A program made the position numbers and the translations under genes. DNA of 64,000 nt, taken from the NCBI GenBank assembly GCA_026419785.1, contig JAODTK010005636.1, positions 92,501 through 156,500 on the forward strand, given 5' to 3'. Under the pieces are notes generated by a model that saw only the letters and a program-made list of their open reading frames with translations, was not told the DNA's origin and did no database searches. Positions 24,717 through 36,099 of this stretch are shown piece after piece (within the stretch, counting starts at the first letter, position 1; every line of letters starts with the position of its first letter). This DNA comes from Sclerodactyla briareus. Lineage: Eukaryota; Echinodermata; Holothuroidea; Dendrochirotida; Sclerodactylidae.

Positions 24717-27700
24717 GGTATACATACACAGGAAATGTACGGGGGATACTATGAAGGGACGTCCGTAACTTTTTTCTTTCGCCAGAGGCAAGATGAAGTT
24801 GCAGTCACGCAGAAAAAGGTCTGGTGTGGATGTGGGGGGGGGGGGGGGGGGGACACGTACACTCATTGAGGAGCAAAAATATCTAAAGACCAGTTAAAGA
24901 TTATTGGAAGGGGAACCCTATTGTTCCTGGACGAGGTCTGAGGTCGACAGAGATCAAAGTCTAAATAGGTCTCGTGAGCACGATAACGTGCAAGAGTGAT
25001 GTATAGAGACCTCATACCGTACTAAGCACGGAGGACAGTATGTGGAGGAAATTATCTGTCTAGGGTCAGGTCGGAGGGCACAAAAGACCACAAGTCACAT
25101 ATACTGGCATGAACTAGTTTAAAAAAAACGTCTTTGCAAACTCGCTCAGTGGGCGACGAGGAGTCACTGAGCCCTGAAGTACATTTAGATTGAGGAAACA
25201 AAATCGGGAAGGAAATACCAAATGCACGACATGCCAGAGATTATGCAAAATATGGACAGAGATGAATGAAGGGATGCCGGTTTCTAGTGAATCCTCGAAC
25301 TGAAAATGCATTCTCCCATACGCGAGTCTAAGGAAGTCAGGATGTGATGTAACTGTATGTACGCCCTGCTGTATGAGTCTCGACTCAATTCTGCGGATTG
25401 GTTAATGGAATTTGGAGCGCAAACCTTCTTGACAATATTGCGAGATAGATCATGATACGGACAGTGAATTGAATAAATTTCCATTCGTATTTTAGATTTG
25501 GCTGAAAACTCTACCTAAGACTATGGTTCAGTCGAATTACCGCCACCATGGATGTTGTGGATCATATGCGGTTTTTCTGAAACTCTAATAAGGGTAACTA
25601 CGGACCAGTTTAAATAGAAGACTTGAAACCCAGATTTGCAACAAAACTCAAATTAGCGGGTTTAAGTCGGAGATAAAAGTAGGGCAGGATTTTTGAAGGA
25701 GCGAATTGACAGTTGCGCACGGTTATTCCCGAAACTCTGGATGAGGATCGGTATTCAATTAAAAATCGTTTTCATAATGTTCAAGTATAAGGGTCGTACA
25801 CCCGGTTAACGTTCGTTTGTCAATGACTGCCCTGCCATGTAGTGCCGTGTGGCCCGAGCATAAATAATAAGCATAATGAAAAATGATGATGATGATGATA
25901 ATAATAACACACCACGGAAAAGTGATCCGTGTGTGGGATTCGAAATCACACTGGAGACACAGAAAAACAATGGACATGTTCATTATAGGCTTTGCCTCAT
26001 ATCGCGGAGAAAGAGAAACCCAACAGAAAGAATTCAGAAAGCAATTTTTGACGAGGCTAGGAGGCCTACTCTAAGGCGAACGAGGATGATGAGAGGCGGG
26101 GCCTGTACTGGCTTACGTTGGATCAAGAATCGGGAAACATTCCTAGCTGTCCAATTTGTGCCACCTTTTATGCCCGTTTCGTAAACATTTTGCCCTTTTC
26201 GACTACAACGCGGCTCGACAAAGTTTCAAAGCATAACCAAGTGACAAAACTTAACCGCTTGCCATAATCACGGCCTGTCTTGATTCCTTCCCCTATTCCT
26301 CCAGTATAGCTTACTCAGTAATCATTATTACAGCGGCACATAGGGGAAGCACTCACAAGATTCTATAGCTGCGTTCTATGTACACGTCATAAGGACATGT
26401 ATTGACCCACAGAAAGTGCTTTGTACCTACAAAATTAAGGACGAGAAATTTATGTTCGTGAATCTGCACCGAAACCCACATTCAATTAATTAGGCCTCGG
26501 AAATCTGTTGAGAACTGATCGTCATAAAAGACATGGACTTTCAATGTGATTTTTTTTTCCTGTTACTTTTATCATGAACGCATCAACGGCTTGACGAACA
26601 TATAGCCTTGCTCTCTTCGGGCATATAAAACGGCTATTAGAATGAAGTACAAGCAGTTAAAAGAACAGTTTCATGAATTGTAGCCTACACGTACTCGCGT
26701 CCCCATTGTACGGGCAGGCGTCGGAATCACTGCCTGCAGATAAAAAAGTCCAAGGAATCACTGCTCGATCGTTCAATTCTCCACAATATTTTGCCTATAT
26801 ATCGCAAAGGTTCGAGCAAAGTACATCATGAACATCCTGACACCCCGTATTGAAGGGGAAAACAGCCGGTGGAATCGTCGAGTGTGACCACCGGGTAAAC
26901 ATGTCATGGGTTACAAACTCATGCAGCTAGGCAGACATATATAATATGACTGTCACCGCTATATGAAAACGCACCAATTAATCCCATGATTTCGAATGTT
27001 ATTGTTGATAAGTTTGCGGGGGGGGGGGGGGCCCCGGGCTGAAAGTTTGTGATGGCAGGATTCGTCCTTTTATGCAGGGGAAGTTTCGAAAATCGTTCTG
27101 CCACACTGTACGTTCAACGCAGTGTGGTCATTCCCGTATGACCTTTGACACGATAGCATTATAATCTCATTAACTCCGAACTGGCTTTTAAACAGCGTCA
27201 AAACATTAGCCCCGCCAATCAACAAAAAACGCGCTATACTGAGAAGACGATGATACGTGGAATGTGGAGATAAACAATTACTATGTCATGTTTTCGTAAC
27301 GTTGTCATGTCGACTGGAAGGCATGTAGGCCTACAACCGAACTTTCAGCACCAGTCGCACTACTAATAGCCAGAAGAAAAAAAATGTACGCCAAACCCCT
27401 GCTGGAAGGCGATTGAACTCTTGCGGTGATAGTACATGGACGCATACTGGCACTTTCCACATCCAGTTTGCGGCTCTTCCTAGATTTTTTCCTACGCAAC
27501 ACCAATTTATGCTGACGCGATACAAATGTAGGGTCATGCACGCTTGGCCCGAATTTGTATTGCAACCGAGCCATGAAAAGTTCCTCCCCATTGCCAAGTG
27601 TGGAACCGAAAAAGACTTACCTTATCCGAACTACTTGAACACATTACCTATAGCTTATGAATATTCCTATGACAACGGCTTGTTTTGCTTGCATATAGCA

Positions 27701-27750
27701 TTATACTTATTTCCTGTACATATTTGGGTATCTGGGTTAATATAATCGCT
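24717..27750. other. No recognised gene; microsatellites and poly-G
   Basis: Poly-G tracts occur at 24834-24852 (19) and 27018-27031 (14). A GAT/AAT microsatellite is at about 25884-25908. Open frames here, including one of 110 codons at 27413-27745, match nothing I recognise. Confidence 0.4.
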
Positions 27751-27752
27751 GT

Positions 27753-28262
27753 GTTCCTTAATGTTCGACTGGGCGTTACTACTTGTATATGACGTGTAGT
27801 TACGTGATATGTATTTAGAATCATTTTTTTGTCGGCAATGTAGGGATCTATGTACGAATTGCGATGAAATGGTTGATAAAGGGAGTATCTGGAGTGGGCC
27901 GCATGCGAGTGTGACGCCCTAGCAGCAGTGTGAACTAGAAATGAATTCACACTGCTCTTACACCGTATACCCTCAATAGGAGGGACCCCCTGTGACTTGA
28001 TTTCACTCTTGTACGCTGGTGTTCCTTAATATTTGACGGGAGTATACTACTTAGTATATGTTGGGTATGTTACGTGATTTGTATATAATCATTTTTCTTG
28101 CGAACAATTTTGTATCTACTGTACGCATTGCGATTGAAATGGTTTTGATAAATGGAATATCTGAGTGGGCCGCATGAGAGTGTGGACGCCATGCAGCGAT
28201 TGTGAACTAGCAATGAATTCAATGCTTTTACATCTATCCGCTGAATAGGAGGACCCCTGGTG
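27753..28262. repeat. Tandem duplication, unit 268 bp
   Basis: Two adjacent copies start with GTTCCTTAAT (27753 and 28021) and end with a block like GGAGGGACCCCCTGTGAC (27979 and 28247). They share landmarks such as GAATCATTTTT, GCGATGAAATGGTT, GAGTGGGCCGCATG and GTGAACTAG.AATGAATTCA throughout. They differ by many small indels, so the duplication is either not recent or read with errors. Confidence 0.7.
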
Positions 28263-28720
28263 ACCTTTGACATTTGACTTCTGGTCAGGATCAGTGTTGT
28301 TCCATGCACTAAGTCACAGGAAATCGCCCAAAACACCCAAAATATGCAAATTTGTCCTCCGGTGACCTCAAAAATTGTGGGGGGGGCTGTGCTTTTGGCG
28401 AGACCAAATGTAGTACATCCACAGTTGTTGTTCAAACCCACGCAATTTTGAAAAATCGAATGATAAGCAAATTTGGACCTTTGATGACCCCGAAAGACTC
28501 CTGCCGTTCTGTCGGAGCGAAAATGTAGTATACACTCACCAAGTTTCGTCCAAATCGATGGGAAAATCGCAGGAATTGGGCCAAATCAGAGGGCTGTCAG
28601 TCATGTGAAAGACGCCACCAATCCAGATTTCTCTATAGCGGTTTGAAGAGCTGAAAAACTCAATGTAGCGGCAAATTACAATACGGTAGGAGCAGACCCA
28701 GACACGGTTGAGGGATTGCC
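28262..28720. repeat. Divergent GGTGACCTTTGAC-type repeat sequence
   Basis: Phrases such as GGTGACCTTTGACATTTGAC, ATGCAAATTTGTCCTCCGGTG, GAGACCAAATGTAGTACA and AAATGTAGTATACACTCACC recur in loosely repeated order. This resembles the block at 35.3-36.1 kb in style but not base by base. No gene seen. Confidence 0.4.
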
Positions 28721-29149
28721 CAAAAGGGATTGAGAGATGTCCACAAGTTGCTGAAACTGTGTTACGCTATTTATGGTAAGGGTGGTCATTTTTTTCAACA
28801 GAAGGCCCTATTCCAGGTTGGTAGTGTCATTAGAAGGAAGTTGAGACAGGCCATAAAGAAAATAAAAATAGGATATGCGGCCGGAAAGATCAGGGAAATA
28901 TTATGGTGAGGTGGTTTTAGTTTTGGTTAAAGGTCTGCAAGTAAGGCGTGCGTTTTGACGACTTGTACCTACACACATTGCACCAACAATCTTTGCTGTC
29001 GACCTGGTACGCGGCACAGTTTTGACTATTAGAAAAAATACTAAACCGGCCTCGCTCAGGGACCCCGAAGTTCCGAACCGACGCACTTCCCCAGTTAATT
29101 ATATGATTTAAATTATAAAATTAATTATAACACCTTAAGTGTTGGGGAT

Positions 29150-29480
29150 ATCTGATTTTGGGGGCGGGGCGCCGTATCCGCCGCCGGAAAAACTTAGATG
29201 TTTGCGCAATAACTCTTGAACATTTTATCTGATCGATCTTGAAAACTAGTACAACATGTCCGCCCTAGTAATAAAATATCGAATCATCGAATGAGTTCGG
29301 AGGGGAGCATCACTCGTGGTCTATGCTGCCCTCTATTTTTCGGGGTTTACACGACAAATACCGAGTTAGTCCGATTACACAAAAACTTGGTGGGTAGGGA
29401 CAAGAGTTGGTCCCGAAAATTATGACAGTGATTTCAAGGTCAACGAAGTCGAAACTGTGGTTTTTGCGAAAATTCTGAAT
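29150..29480. repeat. Interspersed repeat sharing its body with 60.8-61.2 kb
   Basis: Order-conserved matches to 60838-61180 include GATTTTGGG, GCCGCCGGAA, TTTAG..ATTT.GCGCAATAA, ATTTTATC.GAT, GAATGAGTTCG, AACTTGGTGGGTAGGGAC and TTCAAGGTCA. The copy is shorter than the one at 60.8 kb and has no hairpin head. Confidence 0.55.
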
Positions 29481-30833
29481 TAGTCGTCGGAGGTGGTACG
29501 GGAAAACACGACGGTAATTTCAAAGTCATCAGGGACTGACAGGAGGTCGGATTTAAGAAACTCAAGTGGACTTGTGCGACTGTTGTTAGTTCCAAACTGG
29601 GAGAAATGGACATGTCCCCCCACTGTCAAAAGTGGGGGGCTATAATATCGTTTTTCCCCCGCACTTTTCCGAGGACCGTAATGAAAAATATAGGCACATG
29701 CCCAATGTTGTATCACTCTAAACTGATTCAATTTTTGTCTACCAAAACAATAATCGCGTTGGAAATTGGCTTAAGTCCACTAATTCCAGAAGCGGACCCC
29801 AGGGGAAGAATCTGGACCAGATCTACTAGGGCCGAAGTGGAAGGATACCCAGTGCTTCATGCCGATGTTCTCGAATTTTAAATCGAATAGCCCCAAAAAG
29901 TGCATAATGTTCCAAGTGTTTCGCGCGCAATGGCGTTTTTTCTTCCAGGGGCGTTGAGGCTAAAAAAAAGGGCTAAATATGCGAGGTAAAGCTTCGGAAT
30001 CTTTCGTTCACTCGATTAATTTCCGAAGCCTTGCGGGCAGACTGACCCCCCCCAATTTTTCTAGGATGAAAAATTCGGGCAAAATTTGTGGAAAATTTGG
30101 GAAGGAAAAGCAAAGTGAAAAAAATGTCTGAAATTTTTTTAATTTTTTAAAAACGCCCGGAAAACATGCAATTTTTTCGCGCGCTATGCGCGCAACCGTT
30201 AGTTTCCAATGACGACTTGTAAAGTTCGGGTACAATTTTAGCTTTCAAATTGGAGTGGTCCCGTACGCCTATGGCTGTTGTTCTTCTTCGATCCACCAGA
30301 GACCGTCGGAGACCCTTGGATCCCATGCAAACAATGCCAGAGTAGAAACGGTAATAAAAAAATACCATGTGTGTACTCGTAATAAATCATCTTCGATGCA
30401 CAATGAAATTCTTTGGGTCTGTATTCACTCAAATCACACATGCAGATGGATAGGGTTGCTATGAGCCTGGCAAGTGCAGTTTCCGTCGATTGGGGGGTAT
30501 GAAAATCTGATCTTTTTAGCTTGTACGCTCGCGCCAAACAGATGGTGGCCGCTCGCTTGTAGATGGAAATTTGATCGAGGTCACACCCCCCACTTTTTCG
30601 AAAACGCTAACGACGCCCTGGTTCCAGCAACATGAAAGTCATTCAAGGTCACAGGGAGGTCACATTTGCGCAATTTATGCAGTTTCTAACTATTGAATGA
30701 AACCTTGGAGATTGGGAGACAGTCGCTTCTGAACAACAGGGAGGTCCTTTCAAAAGGCACCGGAGGTCGAAAATTAGTTGATTTTTAATGTGCTTTCTAT
30801 AAACGAGGTCCACCGACAGGGGCCGTGGCGAGC
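29481..30833. other. Unassigned, no gene recognised
   Basis: No convincing exon. A G/C homopolymer pair occurs at 29618-29638 and A/T-rich tracts near 30120-30180. Around 30640-30700 fragments of the GGTCATTCAAGGTCACAGGG type recur. Confidence 0.35.
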
Positions 30834-31095
30834 GGGGGGGGGGGTGGGTGGGGGGTACTCACACCCCCCCCCCCCAATAATTTCGTTGCCGTCAGAAATT
30901 TTCGGTCAGTCAGTTAAAAAGGAGAAAGAGGAAAGGAAAAAAGAGGAAAGAGGAGAGGAGGAAATAAAAGAAGGGAGGAAAGAGGAGAGGGGGAAAAGGG
31001 GAAGAGAAGAGGGGGAAGGAAGGAAAAGGGAAGTAAGGGGTGAAAGGGGAAAGACAGGGAATGGAAAGAGGAATATAGAAAGAAAAAAAACGGAA
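30834..31095. repeat. Poly-G/poly-C pair followed by a 180-bp polypurine tract
   Basis: G11 (30834-30844) and C12 (30864-30875) could pair as a stem. From about 30917 to 31095 almost every base is A or G, made of GGAAAGAGGAGAGG-like words. The open frame across it (Lys/Glu/Arg only) is compositional. Mirror-symmetric polypurine DNA of this length can form triplex structures. Confidence 0.75.
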
Positions 31096-34000
31096 AAGCC
31101 AGACTTTTGAGCGGCTATTTCGACTTTTTTGGCTTCTCATCTAATTTGCCCATTCAGCGTCGGCACCAGAGATGGCACGCCGGCAAACAGATTTGTATGG
31201 CCCGTCGCCGTCGGTTTGTAATTGGAACGAGTAGCTGACGAGTCTTCGCCCAAAGGGGGGAATAAACGGCGTTAGCGTTTGACATTTTATTTCCATTGAG
31301 GATTGACAGTTCTTTGAAAGTTTGTTTCATGGTCCTATATTCCAGAGATACAAGAAGAAAAATTCAAGCCATTTTGCTGTGAAAACATTAAAAAAGAATT
31401 CTCAGATGAAACAATGATGAAAACAGTCGGTTTTAGGAGGGGGGGATTATTATGCGAGCGGACAGAGCTAGAGTCGATCAGTTGCACCATTGAAGTGTCA
31501 AATTTTGCTGCGGGCGAGCAGTGTGTATTGATGGTATGCTTAATATATACTCATGAGCTGCCAGTAAAATGTCGGGGCCTTTTTTCTTTAGGAATCGGGC
31601 AACGAATTGTAGCGTTCCAAATGGAAGGGGTTCCCGCCGTACGTGGTGTTTGAAGCGGGGTTAGGGTACAGTACGGAAACGGCAAATTTCTGAAAATGGA
31701 TGAAATATTGCACAGATGGCTCTGAAGGACGTTCATATCCACATTTTTCCAAAAGGGAGGGGGACACCCCGGGGAAAGGGGCACCCCCTCCCCTCACCCA
31801 TCCTCCATATCAGTCACATTGCCAGACCCGTCGGCAAAAACACAGAATCTCTACACCCCACCCCCCCCAATCATTCAACCCTATCGCGACGCCCTGTCCC
31901 CCGGGTAATTTCTGGTAGGGATATTACCCGTCACAGGGGGTGGGGGATCAAAAAAAAACTGATGAGTGTGGATAGGCATATCTATTAACAAGAAAAATTC
32001 TTTAGGAGGATGATCTTGCGGCAGGAGCGTAACTGGAGTGATAAAAGTGGAGGGGCAGGGGTGAAAAATGGCTAAATGTACGACGATAGAGGGTCATACT
32101 GAAACCGATACTTTGATCGCAATTGCGTCGGGGGCTTTTCCTTGTTGTGACTATCTAAGCGGGGCGCGCCATCATAGGTTTACGGTAAATCGTTACAAGG
32201 TTGTATATTAAAAAAAAAAAGCCTCTTCACATTAACCAGAAAAAGCCTGTCCCAGGCGGTTGGAAGCAGTACCTAGCTCACCGTGGGAGCCGCGCCTGAA
32301 CACAGGGTCCACTTAGGACTGTACGAGAAGATCCCCAGTCCACCACAGCCGTGAATTCCACACAATTACCCTCCCCTCCTAGGTAGGAATATGTTGTATC
32401 CCCTTTAACCGCACGTAGTTCGGAAACATCCCAGTATGGTAAACATACAAGCCAGTTACGTCATTTCAACTAGGATCAGTCCTAAGAGTAACAAGAACGC
32501 AACTCTGCGTCGTAGTGCATTTCCTTGCCTTTTCCCGACATGTTACCCTTACTCGGTTGGGCATCACCATGATGGATTAGCTGTATCAAACCAGCGAGGA
32601 TTGTGTGGTGCCAAAACTGAACCACAACGTGGACACGAAACGACTCAATCACCTGCAATATTACTAACCGCAAGAATAGCTGTTGCTTTTGACCATGGAA
32701 AAAGTGCCAGCTGAGGGCAAATGAGGTAAACTCTGAAATATAAAAACCGGGTAGTAAGTGAATTTGAAGAGAGAAGGGAAAGTTACGGATTTTCATAAAC
32801 AGTGAGGTCCAAACGTTTCCCATTCAGTATGAGAAGTCAAGCGACCGTAAACACTGAGTCGGGAGGGCACTGCAAGGCAAGCCAAAATGATTAAGGGGAT
32901 CACTTTGGCGGAAAAATTAATCACTTCATAAGAACTGGTGTGGTCAAGCAGATAATTGGTGAAGTGGCCACCAGTCTTGAATCGGACGACCAACAACCAT
33001 AAACATCATCAACAATTGTAAGAAGCAAGAAAAAAAAAACTCGTGTTGGAGGTATATTGTGTGGGAAGGAAAAAGTAGAAGTGCATTCGGCATACAGGCC
33101 TATATCTTGTTCAAGTGATCCCTCCACTACCCTGGACAAGGTGAGAGTTCATGTAGGTACATTCAGTGTACAATAGATGGTGTCTCACATGTTGGTCATT
33201 TTACCATATTGTCGTTAATCACGAATGTGCTGAGGGGTAATTCAGTGTCAGTCCCATCGTGCAATTTCGTTACGGCAGAGTAGTCTGTGGTCTTTAAAGT
33301 GACTGTGGGTGGTTTTGTATCACTTTTCATTAGTTAGATTTCGGGTATCACTTTCATTATTTATGTATTTGCAATATGTGCTCATTGATGTCGGATTTCA
33401 GAAGGACTTCTGGCAATTTTTTCAAACAATGTGATATTCCGGCAACCACTTTTTCCCAAATAGTCACCTCATGTAACTGTCAACACCCAAGATCGATAGG
33501 CACTGGGGGAAAAAAGAGAGATATTGATTAGACTCAAAACCCCTACCCATTTTATGCCTGGGGGTACAGGGGTGGTAAGCCTCAAACTTTCTGGCTCAAT
33601 AGCGAAAAATGACCACAAATGTTGTTGCCCTTCCCCACTTCCAGAAGCTTCCTGGACCCTTGCTTTCTTCTTCCTCCCAACTCACATACCCTCTCACTTG
33701 CTTCTACACCACACCACCAGTGATCCCCATCAGTTTTTGTAAAGGGCTTGTCTATGATCAAGATAATCCCCATAGTCCGTCATTGCTGTCTCAAGTAATT
33801 TACATCATTGGAAGGTGCGTAAGAGAGAAGTGTTAACTTCAAATGGAAACAATCAGTTAATCAGTAGATATAGTAGATGGAATTGCACAGAGAATAATGG
33901 ATTACACACTCTCAGTCCTCTGAGCATTGCCCGTGCCAGGGGCCATTTTCCACATGAACTGCTTGAATGCCTGACAGGCAGTCTAAAAGTTTATTATGTG

Positions 34001-35329
34001 TTTACCGGCTCCACAGTTCGCAACACCACAACAACTGAGGAGATTAAATAATTTGGGGGTTGGGCCGGACCAATGGTGACCAGCAAACATAAGGGCTTTA
34101 TAGTATAACACCCCACAATGCAGGCATTGCTTGAAAGAGGATTTGTGGGGCCCAGCATAGGTGTTTCTAATTGAATTCAGGGACATTTCCTGGTGTTCCA
34201 TTTCTGCGGGCAAAACTAACTGGTCAAAATGGGAAAATTTGAAGATCTATCACGTTTTCCAATTAATGTCAGCAACAAATGGCCTCCCCCCTCGAGTGTA
34301 AAATATCTATAGGACTATGGAAAAAATAAAAAACAAGCCCCCCCCCCATCGCACAAATCCATATCCATGGTTACTAACCATTTTACCTTCCTGAGAAAAT
34401 GCCACGGGATAATGTAAAATATAACCACTAAATGATTTGATTTGATTTGCTACCGTTTCAGGAAGCCAATTGAATCATCGTGGAAAAACACCTAACCGAA
34501 TTTTGATCGTGGATGAGCACCGGCGACAACTTAGCCTTTCCTTCTCGGACTAGTGCTCCAGATGATATCGAGGCAGGAAGATAACCAATCCCTGCCCCGG
34601 CGGGACCGCCCCAATTTACGTCCCCATCCGACGGACGATCGTGAATCCAGGACCTGACACTTCTCAGAAACCTGGAGGAGCGGAAGACAAGATGTTCGAC
34701 GAGGACTGACTCACCAGCCGAACAGACGGAGGACCTCTTGCAAGTGCCCCGAACCACAACCCCCCGAAATACCAAGGCCTACTGCTCAACTTGGCCAGGG
34801 CCAGGAACCTAAGACCAGGACCAGCAGTCGAACTGCAATAAAGCCACTCCTGGAAAAAACGCCGGGAACAGGGCAAGGAAGTAACGCACGGAAAGAGGCG
34901 TTACTGCTTTGCAATTAGGGAATTTGTCAATAAATGCGTTGATGCAGGCTTCAAATAGGGATGTACCATTTTTTCAATGTTTCATTAAGCTGCTATGCAA
35001 ACCTGGGGGGAGGGGGTATGTATGCAAGACCAAAATTGCCCCCCCCAACGTAGCATCACCACTACTGATTCAGGATGGTACATTAGGCTGGTCAATGTTG
35101 CTGGTCAATACTCAAACATATCAGGAATAATAATTAATAATAAAATGAAAATTCAAGAAGTTGACGGTCTTCACTGGGGGGAATATTGTGCTAGTCCCAA
35201 TACTCAAACATTACCAGGAATAACAATAAAATGACAATGCAAGAATTTGTACTGTTTTCACTGGGGGAACTATTTGTTTGGTTTTTGCGATATGCTTTTC
35301 TCACTCTGTGTAATGAATCGTTGCAGAGA
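31096..35329. other. No recognised gene
   Basis: Short open frames match no protein I know. The part at 31740-31915 is C-rich. A GC-rich unique-looking island lies at 34490-34900, with proline/arginine-rich frames on both strands. It could be a decayed coding or element fragment, but I cannot name it. Confidence 0.3.
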
Positions 35330-36095
35330 TTAAAGATTGTCCTATGGTGACCTTGAATGACCTCGCATGATCCAAAAAAAAATGGGTTAATCTTCATCAG
35401 GTTTGGAACCTCCACAATAATTGAACTAATGATATTTACCATTCATTACGATATTCATGCATGGACGAGCAGCATGTCAAATGCAAATTTTTCACATTTC
35501 AGTTTTAGCTGTCTTGACCTTCCACTTTCATGAGATAGATTGTGATAACAGTATCGTAGTATGTTAGAGTCATTGACTTTTTCGTTGGTCTTAACAAGTC
35601 GCCAACTGGCCATAACAAAAAACATGCAAAATCACCAGGTCAAAAGGTCAAATGAGGTCAAGAGGTCCAAATGAGTCAAATCTTCGCCAGATGTAGTTCA
35701 CCTGACGAACGGAACTTTCCATTACGCCAGTCCTCTCAAATGTTTCGTTGCCGAGATATATGACGATTTCGTGTGGTGACCTCGAATGACCTTGACTGAC
35801 ACCAGAAAACCAAAGGGTTCATCCTGACCATACATGCTACCCACATCCCAATTTGAAATTGAATTATTTTAGATACTCGCGTTCGTTAGATATCGTGCTG
35901 ACAAGCTTTTAACTTGGCCCTCTCGGACTTTGAATGACTCGAACGGGCACCAAAACACATAGGGGTGCATCGTCCCCATATGTGCAACCCACAATACCTA
36001 ATTGAAATGATTCCAGTTGCCGTACGTTAGATATCGTTGCTGGCCAAGGGTGGCACCACACACACACACACACACACACAACCCACACACACACA
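35330..36095. repeat. Divergent tandem repeat, about 150-bp unit, ending in an AC tract
   Basis: Units share the order TGACCT..AATGACCT, then CACCA(G)AAA..C, GGG.T.ATC, CATA..GC.ACCCACA and GTTAGATATCGT.CTG. Copies lie near 35345, 35770 and 35920, with weaker ones between. The block ends in an AC microsatellite at 36057-36096. No gene seen. Confidence 0.45.
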
Positions 36096-36099
36096 CAAA

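Noticed and set aside
30778-31110. 110-codon open frame of Lys/Glu/Arg
   Set aside because: It is a by-product of the polypurine tract.
34490-34900. GC-rich island as a gene
   Set aside because: Open on both strands in pieces, with no splice signals or family match.
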